Shown here one piece after another: positions 55,673 through 64,000 of a DNA stretch of 64,000 nt. How positions within the stretch are numbered: position 1 is the stretch's first letter; each line of letters starts with the position of its first letter. Origin of the DNA: Calycina herbarum. Lineage: Eukaryota > Ascomycota > Leotiomycetes > Helotiales > Pezizellaceae. Both the position numbers and the translations under genes were made by a program. Under the pieces are notes generated by a model. The model saw nothing but the letters and a program-made list of their open reading frames with translations. It ran no database searches and had not been told where the DNA came from. Location of the stretch: contig LLEY01000191.1 of NCBI GenBank assembly GCA_001414485.1, forward strand, positions 1 to 64,000, read 5' to 3'.

Positions 55673-57909
55673 GTGGGTATTTGCTGACTGTGAGAATGGA
55701 GTTTGTGGATCGGGGGTTGAGTAATGAGGGGTTGATGATGTTTTGAGATTTCGATCTGAAAGGGTTTTACGGGTTGCTTTGCTTTGGCTATTATTACGAT
55801 ACATGGAGGAGTTTGAGGGAGGAACGATATCTTGCATGACACATAAATGGATTACACACATTTTGCATTTCGGTAGCTAGACATAACAGTGGGATACAAA
55901 CATGGGAAGCACTTAGCAACTGATCAAACTACTCTCACCACTGCTGTGCTTGAGGTGAAATTTCTCCACATCGCCTTTCATCCAAGCTCAATTCTCCAAG
56001 AAACCGTCAGCCTCTAGAACATTACTTTGCATCATCCTAGACTCTTCGTAGTGACTCCTCTCTACTTTCATTTCTTGACAGATCTCTCTACCTGAATACC
56101 ATCCTCATCGTGACTGGGGAAATATAATCAAGCCAAAACTATCTTTGACTGTGTCTTTACTGAGTTTTTTTGCACTATTCATCATAAAAGTACGTCTTCA
56201 TTCTTCCCGTCTAGCGATTAGACACGAGATACCAAAAATGCAAAGAAGAGGCACTCGGCTTCTCTGTAGACAGAGATGACATAGGATTGACAGGTGCGCT
56301 TGATCAGTTTAGATGGACCGCTGTGATTTGTGCTATTTCGATCCTTCCTCTTCGTACATTGTTCAGCCTCATTTTTGTTTTTTTGTTTTTTGGGACGTTC
56401 TAAGGATTCTACAGGAGGTTCTTATCCAGACAGCAAAAGTCGCTTGAAAGTACTTCTTGATAATACCGGGTGTACTGCGTTAATAAAGATACCATGCGTA
56501 TGAATAAGCCTCGTTGCTTTCAGGTTGTTTTTTGGTCACGCTGGAGTCGTATGGTATCACTTGATCCGCGACCAGTGTTTTCTATCGTTTGACTAGGCAG
56601 TGCATGATTGTTGTGCGGCTTTGGCTGGACCTTTAGGGAGGGTGGTTGGTTGAGTTTGATAGTTGAAGTTTAATCAGTCTGGGAATATACTGTTGGGAAT
56701 GAGCTGCTTCAAGTTGTTGGCGGAGGTGTAAGTTTTCGTGTGACTTGAAATTGAAGTAAGCGGACAAATATCGAGTACGCCCAGCATCACATTTGGGGGC
56801 CAAAAAGAGAGTCCCGAGTAAGCTGTTAATTTTCGAGTAAGCTATTAACTAACGGGGTAAGCTATCAATTGTCGAGTAATCTATCAACTCACGAGTAAGC
56901 TACAAAATGAGATTTCCGAATAAACCAAGCATCACGTTTTTCAACATTCATTCTGTACTTGGTATTGCGTTGTTTTTCCCGCGGAGGGTTTTTCCTCTTT
57001 TTTTGGAGCGGGGTGCGCGAGGGGGGTTTGGAATTTGGGTTTAATAATTTGAATAGAGGCTCGTTCCCCCCCCAAGAATATAGGACATGAACGAATAGAC
57101 AGTTAAACTTGGAAACAATTAATAATATAGTTGGAATTATCATGAATTCTGGGTTTCGTCTCCATCTCCTGTTTTTTCTTCTTCTTTGGATGAGTGGGAC
57201 GAGCGGGTGTATGTTTTCGGCAATTTGAAGGGGTATCTAAACGTATAGCGAAAATATCTCGCTTTATCTTGGCAACTTCTGCTGAACCTTCTTTGAATTT
57301 TGAAATTGAGAGAGAGAGAGAAGAGAATTTATCTACTTTATATCATCATAGCACTCTAGAATTTCCTTCTTTCACTTTCGAATAACATATGCTGGACCTC
57401 TTCAGACGGGCGGTGTAGATAGGATTTTATTGGTTTTTAGGGAAGGTAACTTGTCAACTTGTCATAGATTTGGTATCTTCGCAGGACATTTATGAAGCTG
57501 ATAATTGTCTTGTGGTTTTTGAAGTAGCTTTGAGACAGATGCAGAGAAGGTACCTGGACTTCTTGTCTCTTCTCGCTTAAAGAGGGGAGAGGAGAGAGGG
57601 TGGAGCGAGGCTTGAAGTAAGAATTGCCAATTTCTAGACTAAATTACCTGTATGTTTCTGGAGTAATCTTTCTCAATTCATTCACCAACCCCTAAGATTA
57701 AGACACACATATCTCTCTTCTTCCAAAGTCAGCTGCCCCCACTTCTCCTATCACATCCTCCCCCACCTTCAATCCCACCAATAAAACACTCGTACTGGTA
57801 CCCCGCACTTTGTGCCCCATCTCAACCCACAAACCCTCCCAATTCATCAAAATGTACCAAATCTTTTATAACGTAGAATCAGCTAGAGTTAGTCATCAAA
57901 CCAAGAAAA
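55673..57909. other. Gene-free region with a 19-bp tandem array
   Basis: About 2.2 kb without a supported gene. It includes the tandem array at 56815-56905. Short frames at 56889-57143 (-) and 57194-57385 (+) have no domain. Confidence 0.5.
56815..56905 (+). repeat. 19-20-bp tandem repeat array, core CGAGTAAGCTAT
   Basis: Five consecutive imperfect units start at 56815, 56834, 56853, 56873 and 56892. Each has (C/G)(G/A)(A/G)GTAAGCT or GAGTAATCT followed by an A/T-rich spacer such as ATTAACTAAC or ATCAACTCA. The same core, in the other orientation, recurs at 37750-37925 and 58490-58600. Confidence 0.7.
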
Positions 57910-58002
57910 GCTTCTGTGGTCCAATGGTTAGGATTCCACCCTTCCAAGTTTTTCCTTGAACAACGTGAGGTGGAGGTTCGTGTTCGATTCACGGCAGTTG
58001 CA
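57910..58002 (+). tRNA. tRNA-Gly (UCC), intron-containing
   Basis: D arm GTCC/GGAT, anticodon stem CCACC pairing with GGTGG, loop CTTCCA..A giving anticodon TCC, an intron of about 21 nt after position 37 (about 57946-57967), T arm TCGTG-TTCGATT-CACGG, then acceptor CAGTTGC and A73. The 5' acceptor strand GCTTCTG pairs with it except for two T-T mismatches at 3:70 and 4:69. A T5 run at 58024-58028 fits a Pol III terminator. The anticodon arm matches fungal tRNA-Gly(UCC). The mismatches leave open a degenerating gene. Confidence 0.75.
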
Positions 58003-59534
58003 ATATAATAGTGTAAAATTTAATTTTTGCTCATTCATTTTGGGAGGGTTTTCGGTCGGTAGGAGGTAGTGGTGATTTTACTGTATTTTTTGTTGGGGGC
58101 TTTTAGAAAGAGGTACTTACAGACAGGTCTGGGGATTAGCAAGAATGGGAATTGTTATATTCACGTCCCTAATCGTCGAAAGAAATAAACAGCTTCTAGC
58201 AGATATTATCAAGAAACATATATGAGTACCCCCCTCTGATTATTCCCCGTCGGAAAAGCGAGTAGCAAGTGTTTGGAACTTCAAAAGTAAACATTCTAGA
58301 GCACTTATGAAAAGGAATAAGTTATGCAAAATCGCAGACCTACCTCTTAGTGTACTTGACACTTCGACTTAACCATCTTGTTGGTAATAGAAGGGGAGCC
58401 CCCCTTTCATCTTCATCCAGATCGTACCTGTTGCGAGTTCTCGACTTCCGCCGTATTCTACGCAGAGCTCCTTCCCCAATTTGAATCACAGCTTACTCGC
58501 GAGTAACCCATAGCTTAGCCACAAGCTCACTCGTAGCTTACTCGCAAAAATAATTGACGGCTTACTCACGAGTGAGTAATCCATAGCTTACTTCGGGCAA
58601 TCACAGTGAATCCCCTCAATTCGGCTATCAACGTCCCCGCATCGGATAGTCAACCCTAAATCATCCGAACATAGCACATCAACATCCTACCAACTTCACT
58701 CACCCATGTTCATCTCCATTCACAAAAACACAATTTACGAATTTGTTTATTCCGTTTATTCACATCCGATGCTATCTCGCTACAACTTGCTCCCATCACC
58801 CAGCCCTCCCAATCTCATCTCCATTCATCATCCACTTTATCCACTGACAGACACATTCGTATATCATGGTAGGTATGATAGCAGCAAACGCAACCAAACG
58901 GTATGTATCTCTGACTTTATGCAACGTCTTCATGTCATAATATGCCAATCTCATCCATTAAAAAAAGAAAAAAGTAGGGAACAAAAAGAAAGGATCAAAA
59001 ACGCCAGTTTCCACGATCTTTCTCCCATTCCCATATTTGCGCATCTTGCCCCATTAAACGCCCGTGAAAAAGAAGATTTTAAGAACAAGAAGGGAAAAAT
59101 CGAGGTTGAATCCAGATCCAACCCGAAGAATGTTCGTTACCAAGTTCTTTTTATGTTCTGCGAAACTTGGGTTTTGCGAATGATCGATCCGGGTTTAACT
59201 GTATTGGGTATTTCGGTCTATTTTACAAAGTGTGGTGCAAGTGTATCGGAAAGGCGAATCGTTGGTCAGACCAGTATCGGTTCTTCATGAAGTTGTGGCG
59301 TAAGATAAAATATTGGGAGAGTCGAGGGAGGGGAGATCGTGTCGTTCTGGGTCATGAGGCTGGCCGTGTAATTCGGGGCTGTACTTGTACGAATATCAGA
59401 CAGTATTATCGTTTCGAAAGTCGTGACGCGGGTTATTGGAGTTGATATTGCTGTAACTGGGGTTAATTTGTACCGAGCCCTCCTCTTTCAAATTCTCCAA
59501 TTCGAGCGTATGTCGGTAGTGCTGAATATCATGC
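58003..59534. other. Intergenic region with repeat cluster 3
   Basis: Between the tRNA and the 3' end of the CCCH gene. It holds the GCTTACTCG cluster at 58490-58600. A 194-codon plus-strand frame at 58706-59290 has an irregular composition and no domain, and is probably chance or 3' flank. Confidence 0.4.
58490..58600. repeat. GCTTACTCG / CGAGTAA repeat cluster 3
   Basis: Contains several copies of AGCTTACTCG, GAGTAACCCATAGCTTA and GAGTGAGTAATCCATAGCTTAC in both orientations within 110 bases. The core is the reverse complement of the unit in the 56815-56905 array, 1.6 kb away. Confidence 0.6.
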
Positions 59535-61503
59535 TCATCGAGTACCGAACATAGCATCCAATCCGCCACCATTTGTCGAGTTACCATTTCGAGGAGCTCC
59601 TCCCATCGCCCCCAGATGAGGACTTTTCGTGCTATTTGCGTAAGTCCATCCGCCACTGTTCCGCTTCTCTCCCTTTTCATCTACATCCTCCATACCTTCC
59701 ATGCTGAAGACAAAATCTCCTTGCTCTTCGTCGATTGGTGTCGTAAATCTTCCGCTACCTCCATTGCCAATGCTACCAGAGCTAATTTGTCTATCGCCAG
59801 TTAGGGCTGCTCTTGGGGCTGATCCAACGGGGTTGCTGGCAACACGAGGGTGAAGACCGCTCTCACTAGCACCAGACGACAGACGAGTTCGTTGAAGACC
59901 TCGTGAAATGAGGGACATTGGATTTTGACGAGGTGGAGAGGCGAGAGAAGAGAATGAATCGCTTCCGGAAGTTGCTCTTCCAATCGGTCGAGAATTAGGG
60001 CTTGCACCGGGGTGAAGGGTCGAGTTTCGTAGTGGCGAACCAACATGTCCAAAGGCGGATACGCGGGAAGCTGCAGCACGGTCTTCCTCTTCCTTTTGTT
60101 GGCGTTGGAAGAGTGGTCCCCATCTCGATGGACTAGCATTAGATGGCGAGCCAAATTTTGATGGGGTATCATTGTTTGGGGTTCCGGTTCCGCTATTTAT
60201 TGGTCGTCCATCATCATCTGTCGTGCAACGAGATCCTCTCCGAGCTTTTTCTTGAGGTGTCATTAGATCTCTCAGAGTCTCTGGTAGATAATCCTCCTCA
60301 AATGTGAAAGAAGATTCCCAATCCTGATCCACAGCCTTTGGTAGACTTGAAGACATGACTTTTGGCTTTGCGAATCTTTGTGAATGCATCATTCTCTTTC
60401 CAAAGTATTCATCTCCAATAGGTGCTGGAGGCGAAGCTGCCATACCATTAAATCGATCCTTAGTATCCTCTCCAAAAGCTGAGCTATGCAAACTCTTCAA
60501 GGCGTCAGAGGTTCTTCCGTCCTTGGCAGCTCCAACCGATGATGGTGGTGAATCGATACCGAATTTAGATGGAACCGAAGATGCGATGGGTCCATGTCTA
60601 GCAATCCATGACACACCGTTACTGTCGAAGGAAGCTGGCAGAGGAGCATCCAACACACTGAGACCGTTCGTGGTGGCTACTGGAGACAACCCATGACCGA
60701 ACCGATTGATATCCTCGTCTCTTGGAGAACCATAATTGGAACCAGGATGTGAGGCGTAGCTGGTGTCAATCGTTGGTACGTTGATATCAATACTTTGCTG
60801 ACGACCTCCCAATGGTGGATAACCCTCTTCTTGGGCTGAGAATGGTGAATATTGTTGAGTGTATGGAGATGGAAGGACCGCATTAGCACGATTGAAGGAA
60901 TTCGTAAGAGCAGATCCAGAAGTTTGTGGGTGGTATAGATCGGTGTTCAGTCGTCCTCCCAAGTTCAAATGTCCTGCACCCATAGGACCTCCCGGTTTGT
61001 AGTTGACTCGCCGGCCGTCGGGAAGAACATGTACGTTTGCGCATTTGGGACCGAACTTGCAGTTACCCTGAAACAACGTTAATTAAGCTTGATCTGAAGC
61101 TGGGATCGGATTCGGGTATGTCAACTCACCTTTGCAAAGTATTTGCAAACATTGTCATTAGTACTTGCGAGATCGTGGCTGAATGGGCAGGCAGAACCAG
61201 CCTGACACATGCCTTGCCGATAGAATTTGCATGGTACATGCGAAGTATCTGCGAACAGTCAATTATTAGCATGAAGCTCAAAATTTGTCTGGGTGAAGCT
61301 ATCGTCTGGTCTCTGGACTGACTTTGTCGTCCTGGTGGACTTCTTGGACCCTCGAATCTTCCCATGCCGCCGACTGGAGCTGGTGGGGGTCCACCGTTGC
61401 CGTTACCGTTACCGTTAAGTGCAGTTGGCGGAGGAATATTCAAAGAACCGGAGCTCATATGGCGATATTCGGAAGGCATTTTCGGCGCGCCTTGACTGAG
61501 CAT
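59535..61503 (-). CDS. CCCH zinc-finger protein, two fingers (610 aa)
   Basis: Exons 61503..61323, 61248..61130 and 61067..59535 give 610 residues; introns are 74 and 62 nt. After a Gly/Asn/Pro-rich start there are two tandem fingers of type C-x7-C-x5-C-x3-H: C67/C75/C81/H85 (PCKFYRQGMCQAGSACPFSH) and C95/C103/C109/H113 (CKYFAKGNCKFGPKCANVH). The intron between exons 2 and 3 splits the second finger. The remaining ~500 residues are Ser/Pro/Gly/Asn-rich and mostly disordered, with an acidic helix WESSFTFEEDYLPETLRDLMTPQEKARR that looks conserved. Such proteins usually bind RNA and act in mRNA processing, turnover or signalling. An earlier ATG codon 8 residues in (MPSEYRH) is an equally possible start. 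Confidence 0.87.
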
Positions 61504-64000
61504 AATCTGCGAATAGGTTTAGAGGGCTCCGAGGTGCAAATCAGAGCGACAAGAAGTTGTGTACGAGCGTTGCAGGTATCGCGACCCCGCCTCGAAGTGG
61601 GGGACGACTGGTCTTGTCGCGTGTAAGATTTGTGGTGCTAATGGAGCTTGGTGGGTGAAGATGAAGAGGTGGAGGGACAGCAGAGGTCGGCCAATGTTGC
61701 AAGGGAGAATAGTCGTTTGCTTCAGAGACGTATCGGGGTGTTTTGGGAGTAGGTGTATTTGAGGTTGGTTGTTGCAAAGTTGAGAGGAAGAGAAGCGGCC
61801 GAGCTCTCGAGGTGTCGGGTCTCGCTTTGTGGCTTCGAGCTGCGCTGCGCTGCGTCCGAGGAAAGATTCACCGCCCGGGGAAAGCACGCTAGTGATTGGT
61901 CTTCAGCGTCTCTTTTAGCTTCCAGCTTCCAGCTTCCTCCGAGCCACAGCTACTTGGTGATGGTGAAGAGCGTGCGACGTCGCTTTCTCTGGTGAGAGCG
62001 CTACTTGTACTTGGATGCAAAAGTATATCCTCACTCACGACGGAGGTGCCAGGTGGTAGCAGCAATTGCTAGCGGTGTCGACAATTCGGCCAGTCTGATG
62101 GACGAGATTTCTACACAATGGCGCAACCCTGCCAATAGCGATTCTCTACTGGATTGGGTGGGAATAGGGGACCACAAGCCTGAAGAGCCGGCGCAACCAC
62201 CAGCAACACTGCCAGCACCAACTTGCAGAACTGCGCCAATCCAGCCAATCCGCAATCAATTCCAGGCGCTTCACGCGTCTACAGTACGCCAACCAGGGAC
62301 CTGGATCCGATGGAGAAAGAGAGGATTTGACAGGTGGAATCCGAACGTTGAGGGTTTGCTTTTTCCTCCAGATGAGGGCGATGGCGGAAGAGGGACCTGT
62401 CTTGACCTGCTTCACCCACGCTTCCCCACAAAGCCTCGAGGCAAGGGCAACGACAAATCGGACGACTGAGGAGAGGGAATGTCTCGCGATGACAAGAGTG
62501 ATTCAACGAATCATCTGCACCTGGGGAAGATACATCGGTACGAATCACGACATGCAGATTCATGCAGCTTTAGCGATCCTGAGCAAAGTTGCCCTCCTTC
62601 TGGGTGCTGCACCCCCTCTTATCATCCCCCTCCTCCTCGAAAGCAAAACCCTCTGGGTCGACAGAGTAAGCATGACACGCATTTGATCACGCACGACTCG
62701 CATCGGATGAGCTCGTCGAGGAGTGGGGGGTTGAGAGCTTGCTTCAAAGGCACCCTTCTATCTTGAGGAGGGTGTCCTGTTTAGGCCATCTGCGTTCTGG
62801 GCTCAAGACATTAGAGACATCCATTGCCCGATAAGAACCATGACGGTCTCTTCCGGAGATCATGGACTCAAATGTCAGGAGTCAGGAATCCGGGCTACAG
62901 CGGACGAGATCATCAATGCAAACCAATGTGTTTCCAACTTCACCGCTTGTCGTCGGCTGGCTGGCGCGGTTATCAAAATATGCGCTCCCAGCTTCCTCTT
63001 GGATTACCGGCCGGGAAGAGGACCGATCCTTCAGGATAACCTTAAATCCAGATCTACGAGGGAGGGGATAGTGGTACTTGGGTAACCTACCTGTAAGCAA
63101 TCCATCCTCTTTTTCATATTGCTCATACACTTTCAACAGGATGTAAGAGGGTGTAAGAGGGTGTCATCTGACGAAATGAATCGCGCCCTCCCCTACACGG
63201 CATGTGAATGACTAGATTCCCATGTTACTCGCAAAATCACTGTACCCCACGTTTCCCACACCCCTCCACACCTCTTTCCCTACCGACCTTGTACATCTCA
63301 AGAAGTAGTACACAGCCTACTATCACCACAAAAAAACCAAGGCAACACCAAAGCCACACTCCTCCACGCAAGCCACCACATCTCCCTCACAATTGCCGTT
63401 ACTCCTTACATTGATTTTCCGTACACGAACCGATCGGTTGGTCACTTGCCCTTCTTTTCCCTGGAAAGCCACGTTTTTACGGTATCACCTGTGTCAGCCG
63501 CTTTCCTCGTTTCCAGAATTCTAGCCCGGAGGTTTCACCCGGTGTGATACAGTTGGTTGCACGCGGACGCCTCTTTTTGTGAGTAAGGTCGGTATCTTCG
63601 GCTCGGATATTTTCAGGTTTAGTAAGATGTAGAGTTTTGAGGGTGTATTGATTTTCGGTTGGTATTGTGATTTTTGGACGAATTTGGTAATTCGGTGTTA
63701 GCGTTGGTGTTGGTGAGGAGGAGTATACGAGGTGGACGTGGGATGATGACGAGTTATACGTAGATGTATTTCCTGTCGATCAGACCAGGTCTTACTTGTT
63801 GGTTGCTGGAAGTTTCTGTTTGCATACCTAGTAGGCCTGGCTGTCTTCTATTCTTGTTTTCTTTAGCTTTCTTCTTCCTTGTTTGTCTTTGGGGGTTCAT
63901 ATCCTGTCTCTTTTGGGATACAATCTTCTCGAACCAGGCTCTCAAAAATTGCAAATGGAACCGGTGACTTGATTATCAAGCCAAATAGAATTAGACAATT
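61504..64000. other. Right end without a convincing gene
   Basis: The first part is the promoter of the CCCH gene. Several frames overlap at 62000-62770; the best has an ATG at 62098 and 123 codons to 62469 (+), with Pro-rich and charged composition but no domain. A short GTAAGAGGGTGT duplication lies near 63142-63164. A gene running off the right edge cannot be judged. Confidence 0.4.

Noticed and set aside
58706..59290. 194-codon plus-strand frame left of the CCCH gene
   Set aside because: Irregular composition, no recognisable domain, and it sits in the probable 3' flank of the CCCH gene.
61384..61415. CCGTTA-type tandem repeat resembling a telomere-like or microsatellite tract
   Set aside because: It encodes the Gly-Asn run of the CCCH protein in frame on the minus strand and needs no separate explanation.
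62000..63130. Cluster of overlapping 70-150-codon frames on both strands
   Set aside because: The longest begins with TTG; the ATG-started part at 62098 has no domain, and overlapping frames on both strands are equally open.
1..64000. Possible CRISPR array or prokaryotic mobile system
   Set aside because: The direct repeats found are short, degenerate and without unique spacers of constant length; genes with spliceosomal introns show this is a eukaryotic genome.

Overview
This window looks like nuclear DNA of a filamentous ascomycete. The genes have short introns (mostly 48-130 nt) with GT...AG ends and CTAAC-like branch sites. They encode ascomycete-type proteins: a Zn(II)2Cys6 regulator, a Skt5-type chitin synthase activator, a SUR7/PalI membrane protein and a peroxisomal copper amine oxidase. 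Gene content and style suggest Leotiomycetes/Helotiales, which is inference only. I reassembled gene models by hand from reading frames and splice signals; none has been checked against transcripts.

Layout. 1-3.9 kb: AT-rich and gene-poor. 4.1-4.7 kb (+): a small secreted six-cysteine protein. 6.2-7.2 kb (+): a Pro/Gly/Trp-rich protein of unknown role. 8.05-10.6 kb (-): a Zn(II)2Cys6 transcription factor. 10.6-14.5 kb: no convincing gene. 14.5-15.2 kb (-): a four-helix membrane protein. 16.2-18.2 kb (-): an MCT-type MFS transporter. 19.2-21.2 kb (-): a secreted BBE-like FAD oxidase. 22.0-25.1 kb (-): the polyadenylation factor CFT2/CPSF100, divergent from SEC24 (25.7-28.9 kb, +). 28.9-32.5 kb: gene-poor. 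32.5-34.8 kb (-): a copper amine oxidase with a C-terminal peroxisomal SKL. 36.6-37.5 kb (+): a SUR7/PalI-like protein.

37.5-49.9 kb is the unusual part. It has dispersed short repeats and an apparent tandem duplication of a unit of about 3.4 kb that carries a tiny eight-cysteine protein gene and an AAA+ ATPase. The first ATPase copy has a frameshift and a 221-nt insertion at Walker B. The second copy is a remnant with its own insertions, and a 0.7-kb terminal-inverted-repeat element lies inside the second unit. Both eight-cysteine genes remain open.

49.9-53.2 kb (+): SKT5/CHS4 ending in a CaaX box. 54.3-55.7 kb (+): a HOP2-like meiotic protein with an unusual Lys-rich N-terminal extension. 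57.9 kb (+): an intron-containing tRNA-Gly(UCC). 59.5-61.5 kb (-): a two-finger CCCH protein. 61.5-64 kb: nothing convincing. Most of the window is ordinary housekeeping and accessory gene content; the 41-48 kb duplicated block and the 46.1-46.8 kb element are the parts best explained by recent genome dynamics.
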